Below are positions 1 through 6,489 of a stretch of DNA of 8,051 nt, piece by piece. The stretch lies in NCBI GenBank assembly GCA_965363675.1, contig CBDTTW010000138.1, forward strand, positions 1 through 8,051, in the 5' to 3' direction. Position numbers and translations under genes: made by a program. The stretch's first letter is position 1. The number at the start of each line of letters is the position of its first letter. Source of the stretch: CBDTTW01 sp965363675 (GTDB lineage: Bacteria > Bacteroidota > Rhodothermia > Rhodothermales > DASSAV01). The notes beneath the pieces were generated by a model, which saw nothing but the letters and a program-made list of their open reading frames with translations, was not told where the DNA came from and searched no databases.

Positions 1-1
1 G

Positions 2-1486
2 CTGGCGCTCGTGCGCTCGCGCCGGGCGGCGGTGGTAGGGTTGGCGGCGGCCGCCCTCCTGATGACGCTGTTCTCGCTGGGGGCGCACTTGCCGCTGCTC
101 AACCGTCCGATGTTCGACTACTTCCCGCTTTTCGACGCCTTCCGGGTGCCCGAGACGTGGCTGAGCATGACGGCGCTCGTGCTGGCGGTGCTGGCGGGCT
201 GGGGGCTGGCGCTCGAAACGGCGGCCCCGCCGGAGAAGTCGCGGGGGCTCTACGCGACGCTGGGCGCGGCCGTGGGGCTGGCGCTGCTCTTGCTGGTCGG
301 CGGCGACGCCCTGTTCCGCTTCGAGCCGCCGAACGAGTTCGAGACGTTGCAGGCGCAGGTGGCCGCGCAGCGCCCCGACCTCTCGCCCGGCGATCCGCAA
401 GTGGCGAGCTTCCTGCGCCAGGAAATCGCAAGCCGCAAAACGCAGCGGGTCGAGATGTTCCATACCGATGCCCTGCGCACGCTCGCCTTTCTGGTCGTGG
501 CGGGGGCGGCGCTCGTGCTGCGCCGGCGGGGCGTGCTGCCGGCGTGGGCTGCCCGCGCGGTGGTGGCGCTCGTGGTGGTGGTGGACCTCTGGGGCGTCGG
601 GCGGCGCTACCTGAACGAGGAGGCGCTTCAGGAGCCGGTGGAGAACCCCGTGCCGCGCTACGCCTTCGACGACTACCTGCTGGCGCAGCGCCCCGGCGGC
701 GCCCTGGGGCACTTCCGCGTGCTCTCGCTGGAGGGCAGCCCCGTCACGACGGCGCGGCCGTCGTACTTCCACGAGTCGCTGGGGGGCTACCACGCCGCCA
801 AGCTGCGCCTCTATCAGGACGTGCTCGAACACGTGCTCGTGGACGCGGCCACGGCGCTGCCGAACGCCAACGCGCTCGACGTGCTCAACACGCGCTACGT
901 CGTCTCGCCGCAGCCGCTGCCGGGGCTGCGCCCGGTGTTCACCGACGCGCAGACGGGCATGGTGGTGCTCGAAAACCCGGACGTGCTGCCCCGCGCCTTC
1001 CTCGTGGACCGCGCCGAGGTCGTCCCGGAAGCCGAGCAGGCGTGGGCGCGCCTCCAGGACCCCGCCTTCGATCCGCGCACGACGGTGCTGCTGCACGAGC
1101 CGCCCTCGGAGCCCCTGCCTCCGGCCGACTCGTCGGCGGCCAAGGCCGTCCGGCTGGAGTCGTACGCCCCCGAGCACATCCGCTGGACCGTCGAGACGGC
1201 GGCCCCGCGCCGGCTCGTCGTGAGCGAGGTGTACTATCCCGCCGGTTGGGAGGCCACGATTGACGGCAAGCCCGCGCCGATCCAGCGGGCCAACTATGCC
1301 TTCCGGGCCGTCGTAGTTCCGGCGGGTCGGCATACGGTCGAGATGCGGTTTGCGCCCTCGGTGCACCGCACGAGCGTCGTGATCTCGGCCGGGGCGCACC
1401 TGCTGGCCTACGGGGGCGCAGCGCTGCTGCTGGGGCTGGCCTGGCGGCGGCGCAAGCGGCGCGCCGACGAGGGCGCCGCCGGATGA
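2..1486 (+). CDS. YfhO-family polytopic membrane protein (5'-truncated by window edge)
   Basis: The reading frame is open to the left edge, so this is the C-terminal part of a longer gene; the GTG at 11 need not be the start. Residue numbers below count from that GTG. Seen: hydrophobic segments at about 8-24, 53-68, 80-102, 154-170 and 178-197, a soluble region at about 200-453, a last membrane helix at about 455-477, and a basic tail. Family blocks include FDAFRVPE (41-48), SYFHESLGGYHAAKLRLYQ (251-269), NALDVLNTRYVV (287-298), YYPAGWEATIDG (408-419) and NYAFRAVVVPAGRHTV (428-443), matching the bacterial YfhO family as I know it. YfhO proteins are GT-C-like and, in Gram-positive bacteria, are linked to glycosylation of surface polymers outside the membrane. 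Their acceptor in this lineage is not known to me. The gene ends in an ATGA overlap with the next glycosyltransferase, which supports co-translation. The family call is firm; the exact reaction is open. Confidence 0.9.
   Translation: MALVRSRRAAVVGLAAAALLMTLFSLGAHLPLLNRPMFDYFPLFDAFRVPETWLSMTALVLAVLAGWGLALETAAPPEKSRGLYATLGAAVGLALLLLVGGDALFRFEPPNEFETLQAQVAAQRPDLSPGDPQVASFLRQEIASRKTQRVEMFHTDALRTLAFLVVAGAALVLRRRGVLPAWAARAVVALVVVVDLWGVGRRYLNEEALQEPVENPVPRYAFDDYLLAQRPGGALGHFRVLSLEGSPVTTARPSYFHESLGGYHAAKLRLYQDVLEHVLVDAATALPNANALDVLNTRYVVSPQPLPGLRPVFTDAQTGMVVLENPDVLPRAFLVDRAEVVPEAEQAWARLQDPAFDPRTTVLLHEPPSEPLPPADSSAAKAVRLESYAPEHIRWTVETAAPRRLVVSEVYYPAGWEATIDGKPAPIQRANYAFRAVVVPAGRHTVEMRFAPSVHRTSVVISAGAHLLAYGGAALLLGLAWRRRKRRADEGAAG
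1469..1473 (+). promoter_or_regulatory. Possible Shine-Dalgarno (GAGGG) for the ATGA-coupled GT4-like gene
   Basis: GAGGG lies inside the end of the YfhO-like gene, nine bases before the ATG at 1483. It fits a ribosome binding site for restart at the ATGA overlap. Because the bases also encode the YfhO tail in very GC-rich DNA, a chance match is possible. Confidence 0.35.
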
Positions 1487-2826
1487 AGCGCGTCCTGTTC
1501 ATTACGTACTACTTTCCGCCCTCGGGCGGCTCGGGGGTGCAGCGCCCGCTCAAGTTCGTCAAGTACCTGCCCGCCTACGGGTGGCGGCCCACGGTGCTTA
1601 CGGTCGATCCGAAGGATGCGGCCTACCCGAGCCTCGACGCCGGGCTGGAGGCCGAGGTTCCGCCGGAGGCGGTGGTGCGCCGCACGCCCGCCTGGGACCC
1701 CTACGCCGCCTACGCCCGGCTGCTGGGCAAGCGCAAGCGCGACACGGTGGGCGTGGGCTTCAACAAGCTGGCGGCCGGCGGCTGGAAGGACGCCCTCGCC
1801 CGCTGGGTGCGCGGCAACGTCTTCCTGCCGGATGCGCGCGTCGGGTGGGTCCCCTTCGGCATCCGCGAGGGGCGGCGGCTGCTCGCCCGCGAGCCGTTCG
1901 ACATGATCTGCACCTCCGGGCCGCCGCACTCGATGCACCTGATCGCCCGGAGCCTCAAGCGCACGACCGGGACGCCGTGGGTGGCCGACCTCGCGGACCC
2001 GTGGACCGACATCAGCTATTACCACGCCCTGCCCCGGACGGCTCCGGCGCGCCGCCTGGAGGCGTGGCTCGAACGCACGACGCTGGCCGCCGCCGACGCC
2101 GTCGTGTCGGTGACCGAAGGCTTCGGGGCGCTGCTCAGGCGGCGCGCGCCGCTGCGCCGCTATGCCACGATCTACAACGGCTTCGACGAGGCGGATCTGG
2201 ACCCGGCGCCGCCCCCGCCGCCGGACCCCGAGCGCTTCGTCGTGGCGCACGTCGGGATGCTTTCGGCGGTGCAGCACAGCCCCGGCCTCGTGGAGGCGCT
2301 CGGTGCGCGGGTGCGCCGCGACCCGGCGTGGGCGCGGAGGCTCGTGGCGCGCTTCGTCGGGCACACCGACGCGGCCATCCTGGAAGCGTTCCGGCAGGCG
2401 GGCCTCGGCCCGAACCTGGACGTGGTGGGCTACGTGCCGCACGCCGAGGCGCTGGACTACATGCGCCGCGCCGATCTGGTGCTGGCGGCCGTCCAGCAGA
2501 CCCCGGCCAACGAGGGCATCGTGCCGGCCAAGGTGTTCGAGTACCTGCGCGTAGGGGCGCCCGTGCTGGGCCTGGCTCCGCCCGAGGGCGACCTGGCGCG
2601 CATCCTCCGCGAGACGGGCGGAGGCGCCGCCTTTGCGCACGCCGACGCCGACGCCATCGGGGCGTACCTGGACGAGGCGTTCGCGCGGAGCCTGCGCGGC
2701 GCGCGCGCCGCCCCCGCCGACCCGGCGCGCCTGGCGCCCTACGACCGCCGTTTCCAGGCGGGGCAGCTCGCCGCGCTTTTCGACGCGGTGCTCTCCGGCG
2801 ACGGGCGGCGCGCCGTTGTATCTTAA
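1483..2826 (+). CDS. GT4-like (GT-B fold) glycosyltransferase, 447 aa
   Basis: Predicted cytoplasmic retaining glycosyltransferase that transfers a sugar from a nucleotide donor to a growing glycan; donor and acceptor cannot be read from sequence. The N-terminal domain begins at once with beta strand KRVLFITYYFPPSGGSGVQR (2-21), the donor-side loop of a family common in Bacteroidota-type polysaccharide clusters. Further blocks are FLPDARVGW (114-122), TSGPPHSMHLIA (144-155), DLADPW (169-174) and VVSVTEGF (207-214) at the domain hinge side. The C-terminal domain has YNGFD (231-235), VVAHVGML (253-260), VVGYVPH (314-320) and VPAKVFEYLRVGAPVL (347-362), the usual nucleotide-sugar binding helix with its Glu at 353. 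The length is normal for the family. No membrane segment is seen. The ATG is set by the ATGA overlap with the upstream gene and by the immediate start of the Rossmann strand. A Pro-rich hinge stretch (241-247) looks like a linker. Confidence 0.93.
   Translation: MKRVLFITYYFPPSGGSGVQRPLKFVKYLPAYGWRPTVLTVDPKDAAYPSLDAGLEAEVPPEAVVRRTPAWDPYAAYARLLGKRKRDTVGVGFNKLAAGGWKDALARWVRGNVFLPDARVGWVPFGIREGRRLLAREPFDMICTSGPPHSMHLIARSLKRTTGTPWVADLADPWTDISYYHALPRTAPARRLEAWLERTTLAAADAVVSVTEGFGALLRRRAPLRRYATIYNGFDEADLDPAPPPPPDPERFVVAHVGMLSAVQHSPGLVEALGARVRRDPAWARRLVARFVGHTDAAILEAFRQAGLGPNLDVVGYVPHAEALDYMRRADLVLAAVQQTPANEGIVPAKVFEYLRVGAPVLGLAPPEGDLARILRETGGGAAFAHADADAIGAYLDEAFARSLRGARAAPADPARLAPYDRRFQAGQLAALFDAVLSGDGRRAVVS
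2819..2826 (+). promoter_or_regulatory. Weak candidate promoter -7 element (TATCTTAA) before the epimerase gene
   Basis: TATCTTAA is an AT-rich patch at the 3' end of the GT4-like gene, about 32 bases before the epimerase ATG. It partly matches the Bacteroidota -7 consensus TAnnTTTG (first four fixed positions match, last two do not). No TTG is seen at the expected -33 spacing. It sits just before the largest gap in the cluster (31 bases), which is where an internal promoter would be plausible. It also contains the TAA stop, so chance is a fair alternative. Confidence 0.2.
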
Positions 2827-2857
2827 CGGCCCCTGCCCCCAGACGCGCGCTTTGCTC

Positions 2858-3967
2858 ATGCCGCTTACCGTTTGCACCGTCGTCGGCGCCCGGCCGCAGT
2901 TCATCAAGGCCGCCGTGGTCAGCCGCGCCCTGGCCGGGGCCGGCCTCCGCGAGATGCTGGTGCACACCGGCCAGCACTACGACGACGCCATGAGCCGGGT
3001 GTTCTTCGAGGAGCTTTCCATCCCCGAGCCGCACCTGAACCTCGAAGTCGGCTCGGGGCCGCACGGGCGGCAAACCGGCGAGATCATGGCCCGCCTGGAA
3101 GCGGCGTTGCTGGCCGCCGAACGCCTGCCCGACTGGATGCTCGTCTACGGCGACACCAACAGCACGCTTGCCGCGGCCCTCGTGGCGGCCAAGCTGCATG
3201 TGCCCATCGCGCACGTCGAGGCGGGGCTGCGCTCGTTCGTGCGGGCCATGCCCGAGGAGGTCAACCGCGTCGTGACGGACCAGCTTTCGACGCTGCTGTG
3301 CTGCCCCTCGGCGCACGCCGCCGCCCTGCTCGCGCGCGAGGGCATCACGGCGGGCGTGCACGTCACCGGCGACGTGATGTTCGACGCGGTGCGCGCCTAC
3401 CTGCCGGCGGCGCGGGCGCGCTACCCCGCCGGGGCGCTCACGGAGCACGCGCCGGGCGGCTATGTGCTCGCTACGCTGCACCGCGCCGAGAACACCGACG
3501 ACCCGGCGCGCCTGAAGGCGTTCGTGGCGCTGCTGGCCGGCCTGGGCCGGCCGGTCGTCTGGCCGGTGCACCCCCGCACGCGGGCGCGCCTGGCGGCGTG
3601 CGGCCTCGCGGCCCCCGGCGGCGTGGCCGTGCTGGAGCCGGTGGGCTACCTGGCGATGCTCTCCCTGCTCGACGGCGCCGACCGCGTGTTGACCGACTCG
3701 GGCGGCCTCCAGAAGGAAGCCTTTTGGCTGGAAAAGCCCTGCGTCACCCTCCGCGACGAAACCGAGTGGGTCGAGACGCTGGCCGACGGCTGGAACGCGA
3801 CGACCGGCCTCGACCCGGCGCGCGTGCAGGCGGCCCTCGCGGCGGCGCCCACCGCGCCGCCCGGCGCGCCCTACGGCGCCGCCGACGCCTCGGATCGCAT
3901 TGCGCGCCTGCTGGCCGGCGCCACGGCCGCCCCCGAAGCCCATGCCGCCTGCAATGCACGCTCCTGA
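2858..3967 (+). CDS. wecB: UDP-N-acetylglucosamine 2-epimerase, non-hydrolysing family, 369 aa
   Basis: Cytoplasmic GT-B-fold enzyme that inverts C2 of a UDP-GlcNAc-type sugar to give the ManNAc form, a precursor for surface polysaccharide. Seen in order: VVGARPQFIK (8-17), HTGQHYD (36-42), YGDTNST (97-103), HVEAGLRS (119-126), PEEVNR (132-137), TGDVMFD (170-176), TLHRAENTDD (206-215), HPRTRARL (238-245), DSGGLQKEAF (280-289) and RDETEWVE (299-306). D99, E121, E133 or E134 and H208 line up with the catalytic acids and His of E. coli WecB. The ATG at 2858 is chosen because the first beta strand follows directly and the length (369) is typical; the frame is open further upstream but inside the previous gene. 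GARPQFIK and RDETEW are signatures that I associate with the WbpI/archaeal branch of the family, so UDP-GlcNAc3NAcA is a possible substrate. No UDP-ManNAc dehydrogenase partner lies in the window. The C-terminus ends in an Ala/Pro-rich tail overlapping the next gene. Confidence 0.93.
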   Translation: MPLTVCTVVGARPQFIKAAVVSRALAGAGLREMLVHTGQHYDDAMSRVFFEELSIPEPHLNLEVGSGPHGRQTGEIMARLEAALLAAERLPDWMLVYGDTNSTLAAALVAAKLHVPIAHVEAGLRSFVRAMPEEVNRVVTDQLSTLLCCPSAHAAALLAREGITAGVHVTGDVMFDAVRAYLPAARARYPAGALTEHAPGGYVLATLHRAENTDDPARLKAFVALLAGLGRPVVWPVHPRTRARLAACGLAAPGGVAVLEPVGYLAMLSLLDGADRVLTDSGGLQKEAFWLEKPCVTLRDETEWVETLADGWNATTGLDPARVQAALAAAPTAPPGAPYGAADASDRIARLLAGATAAPEAHAACNARS

Positions 3968-4730
3968 CCCGCCGTTCTGCCCGCACTGCGGCGCCCCGCA
4001 CCCGGCCGCTCCGGACCGCTTCGCGGCGGTGCGCCTCTCGGTGCTCATCCCGGTTTACAACGAGCGCGGCACCATCGAGGAGGTGCTGCGCCGCGTCCGC
4101 GAAATCGCCATCCCCAAGGAAATCGTCGTCGTGGACGACTGCTCGACCGACGGCACGGCCGAGCTGCTCGGCGCGCTCGCGGCCGCCGACGCCGAGCGCC
4201 TTCCGTTCGAGAACCGCATCCGGCTGGTGCGGCAGGCGCGCAACCAGGGCAAGGGGGCCGCGCTGCGCACCGCCATCGCCCACGCCGCCGGCGACATCCT
4301 CCTCATCCAGGACGCCGACCTGGAGTACGACCCGCAGGACTACTACCACCTCGTGCAGCCCATTGCCGAGGGCAAGGCCGACGTGGTCTACGGCTCGCGG
4401 TTTCAGGGCGGGCAGCCGCACCGGGTGCTGTACTTCTGGCACTCGATGGGCAACAAGCTCATCACGCTGTTCTCGAACATGTTTACCAACCTCAACCTGA
4501 CCGACATCGAGACGTGCTACAAGGTATTCCGCGCCGATGTGGTGAAGGGGCTGACCCTGGAGCAGGACCGCTTCGGCTTCGAGGTGGAGATTACGTCGAA
4601 GATTGCGCGGGCGCGCGTGCGCATCTATGAAGTCGGGATATCGTACTTTGGGCGCACCTATGCCGAAGGCAAAAAAATCACCTGGCGCGACGGCGTGCAG
4701 GCGCTGTACCTGATTTTGCGCTACCGCTAG
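3942..4730 (+). CDS. GT2 polyprenyl-phosphate-sugar synthase-like glycosyltransferase (DPM1/GtrB-like), 262 aa
   Basis: GT-A fold inverting glycosyltransferase, likely loading a hexose from a nucleotide donor onto polyprenyl phosphate at the inner membrane face. Motifs from the ATG at 3942: LSVLIPVYNERGT (32-44), VVVDDCSTDGT (62-72), GKGAALRTAI (103-112), QDADLEYDP with the D124-A-D126 metal site, VYGSRFQGG (149-157), TDIETCYKVFR (187-197), DRFGFEVEIT (209-218) and GRTYAEGKKI (237-246). These match a conserved bacterial DPM1-like subgroup. There is no C-terminal membrane helix, so membrane contact must be peripheral. Start choice: ATG at 3942 or 3954 overlaps the epimerase gene; a GTG at 4029 would give the more usual short N-terminus. 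I prefer the ATGs because the codons from 3966 to 4028 are nearly all GC-ending and encode a CPHCG knuckle (C13, C16). The last 46 codons are unusually rich in A/T-ending codons, including an A7 run at 4671-4677. Confidence 0.93.
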   Translation: MPPAMHAPDPPFCPHCGAPHPAAPDRFAAVRLSVLIPVYNERGTIEEVLRRVREIAIPKEIVVVDDCSTDGTAELLGALAAADAERLPFENRIRLVRQARNQGKGAALRTAIAHAAGDILLIQDADLEYDPQDYYHLVQPIAEGKADVVYGSRFQGGQPHRVLYFWHSMGNKLITLFSNMFTNLNLTDIETCYKVFRADVVKGLTLEQDRFGFEVEITSKIARARVRIYEVGISYFGRTYAEGKKITWRDGVQALYLILRYR

Positions 4731-4749
4731 CCCCGACGCCTCAGACCGC

Positions 4750-6489
4750 ATGGCCCGGAAACCCAACGCCCCCCCGCAAGCCGCCGCCCCGCCCGAGCCG
4801 CCGGGGCTTTTGCCGCGTGCGGTGCGGTGGGCCTTGCCGGCGCTCGTGCTGGCGGTGGGCGTGTGGGCGTGGTGGTACGCCTACGACCCGAAGCTCGACA
4901 CCGGCGGCGACAACGCGGCCTACTACCTGCTGGGCCGGGCGCTCAGCCAGGGCCACGGCTACGTGAACGTGTGGGCGCCGGGGGCGCCGCCGGAGACGAA
5001 GTTTCCGCCCGGCTTCCCGGTCCTGATCGCCGGGGTGCGCCTGTTCTCCTACCGCCCCGAAGCGGTGCTCGTGCTGAACGGGTTGCTGTTTCTGGGGTCG
5101 CTCTGGCTGCTGTACCACTTCCTGGCGGCCCTCTGTCCTCCCGGCGCGGACCTCTCGCCGCCGCCCGCGCCGCGCCGGGGGCGTCCGCGCCGGGAGGCGC
5201 CGCCGGGCCGATCCGCGCACGCGGGGCCGATGCTGGCGGCGATTGCGTGCATCGCGACGGCGCTCAACCCGCACGTCGTGCAGTACGCCACGCGCCTGCT
5301 GAGCGAGATGCCGTTCCTGTTCCTCTCGGTGCTGGCGCTCGGGGCGGCCGCCCGCATCGACCCGGAGCGCCCCCCATACGCCGACCCGTGGGTGTGGGCG
5401 ACCGTGGCGGCGACGGCGGCGGCCTACTACACGCGCTCGATGGGGGTGGCCCTGGCCTTCGGCATCTTCGCGGGGCTGGCCCTGCACCGCAATGGGCGCG
5501 CCGCGCTCGTGGTGGGCGGCGGCGTCGGGCTGCTGGCCCTGCCATGGGTGGTGCGCAGCCAGATCGTCGGCGAGAACCGGTACGTGGGGGCGCTCTTGCA
5601 AAAGAACCCGTATGCCCCGGAGGAAGGGGCGCTGGCCCTGGCCGACCTGGCCGAGCGGCTGCGCGCCAACACGATGCGCTACCTTACGACGGAGCTTCCG
5701 AACGGCGCCTGGCCGTTCCTGGAGCGCGCGCTGCCCTCGTGGTGGTGGCTGCGGGCGCTGGCGGGGCTGGCGGTGGCGGGGCTGGCCCTCTACGGCCTCT
5801 ACCGGTTGCCGCGCCTGCGGTGGGTGCTGGCCGCCTACCTCGGGGCGACCTTCGGCATTGCGCTCTTGTGGCCGCAAATCTGGACGGGCACGCGCTTCGT
5901 CATGGGCGTGCTGCCGTTCGTGAGCTTTCTGAGTTTGCTGGGGCTGTATCACCTCGCGCGCGAAGGGGCGGAGCGCTTCGGCGTCCGGCGCGCGCCGGCG
6001 GCGGCGTTTGCGCTCGTGCTGCTGCCCGCCGCCGGCCCGATGCAGCGCTGGCACGCCTACGCCGAGACGCCGTACCCCGGACGCGTGGCAAACTACTTCG
6101 ATCTGGCCCGATGGGCGCGGCGCAATTTGCCCCGCGATGCCGTGGTGGTGTGCTCCAAGCCGAGCCTGTTCGCGCTCTACGCCTATCGCCGGGCCACGCA
6201 GTTTGCCCTGTCGAGCGACCCCGACGTAGTGATCCGCCGGATGGAGGAGGAGGGGGCCGACTACGTCGTGCTGGATTACGTGCTGCTCGACCCTACGGGC
6301 TACCCGATGGGGGCGACGTACCTGCTGCCTGCCGTCGAGAAATACCCCGAGCGCTTCGAGTTCGTCCACCAGATCACGCGGAAGCCGGATACCTACATGC
6401 TGCGCTTCAAGCCGCGCGGCGCGGCTGCCGACACGACGGCCGCCTCGCCGTTTGCGCCGCCGGCGGCCTCGGAGGCGCCGCCCCCATGA
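4750..6489 (+). CDS. GT39/ArnT-like GT-C membrane glycosyltransferase, 579 aa
   Basis: Polytopic inner-membrane protein expected to transfer a sugar from a polyprenyl-phosphate donor to an acceptor on the outer side. Seen: a Pro/Ala-rich cytoplasmic start, first helix at about 28-44, then the loop LDTGGDNAAYYLLGRAL (49-65), where D50 or D54 is the candidate catalytic Asp, and ETKFPPGFPVLIAG (82-95), a hallmark block. Further helices lie at about 105-128, 159-173, 187-202, 213-246 (two), 251-267, 335-350, 357-373, 381-400 and 416-430; RLLSEMPFLFL (182-192) resembles the SE.PF block of ArnT-like proteins. A soluble C-terminal region (about 435-555) follows, then a Pro/Ala tail. An Arg/Pro-rich loop at 130-158 is probably cytoplasmic. 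The ATG at 4750 is firm: in this frame a TGA at 4711 precedes it with no other start between. It sits 19 bases after the GT2 gene, its likely donor-making partner, and overlaps the methyltransferase by ATGA. Substrates are inferred only from family. Confidence 0.92.
   Translation: MARKPNAPPQAAAPPEPPGLLPRAVRWALPALVLAVGVWAWWYAYDPKLDTGGDNAAYYLLGRALSQGHGYVNVWAPGAPPETKFPPGFPVLIAGVRLFSYRPEAVLVLNGLLFLGSLWLLYHFLAALCPPGADLSPPPAPRRGRPRREAPPGRSAHAGPMLAAIACIATALNPHVVQYATRLLSEMPFLFLSVLALGAAARIDPERPPYADPWVWATVAATAAAYYTRSMGVALAFGIFAGLALHRNGRAALVVGGGVGLLALPWVVRSQIVGENRYVGALLQKNPYAPEEGALALADLAERLRANTMRYLTTELPNGAWPFLERALPSWWWLRALAGLAVAGLALYGLYRLPRLRWVLAAYLGATFGIALLWPQIWTGTRFVMGVLPFVSFLSLLGLYHLAREGAERFGVRRAPAAAFALVLLPAAGPMQRWHAYAETPYPGRVANYFDLARWARRNLPRDAVVVCSKPSLFALYAYRRATQFALSSDPDVVIRRMEEEGADYVVLDYVLLDPTGYPMGATYLLPAVEKYPERFEFVHQITRKPDTYMLRFKPRGAAADTTAASPFAPPAASEAPPP
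6471..6475 (+). promoter_or_regulatory. Possible Shine-Dalgarno (GGAGG) for the methyltransferase gene
   Basis: GGAGG lies in the tail of the GT-C gene, ten bases before the ATG at 6486. It supports that start over the long open frame upstream. As it also encodes part of the Pro/Ala tail, it could be fortuitous. Confidence 0.4.

Noticed and set aside
157..1263. 368-codon + strand frame inside the YfhO-like gene
   Set aside because: Gly/Ala/Arg-rich shadow of the YfhO frame with no motif of its own.
2827..2857. Transcription terminator in the largest intergenic gap
   Set aside because: No stem of useful length and no T-run can be seen; transcription probably continues.
1408..2967. Long open frame on the - strand (519 codons) opposite the GT4-like gene
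   Set aside because: Its product is Arg/Gly/His/Ala-rich with no family motif and it lies opposite a clear glycosyltransferase. In DNA this GC-rich, stop codons are rare and antisense frames stay open by chance.
3535..3566. Cluster of GGCCGG units, including the palindrome GGCCGGCC, as a possible protein-binding site
   Set aside because: It encodes a normal stretch of the epimerase (LAGLGRPVVWPV), and such words are expected by chance at this GC level.
2135..4048. Long open frame on the - strand (637 codons) opposite the epimerase
   Set aside because: Low-complexity Arg/Ala/Gly protein, spans the boundaries of three real genes, and has no recognisable domain.
4671..4713. Programmed frameshift at the A7 run linking GT2 to the GT-C gene
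   Set aside because: A shift into the GT-C frame meets a TGA at 4711-4713 before reaching it, and the in-frame protein matches the family to its normal C-terminus.
4741..6369. Long open frame on the - strand (542 codons) opposite the GT-C gene
   Set aside because: Gln/Arg/His-rich product with no membrane segment or motif; a mirror of the GC-rich + strand gene.
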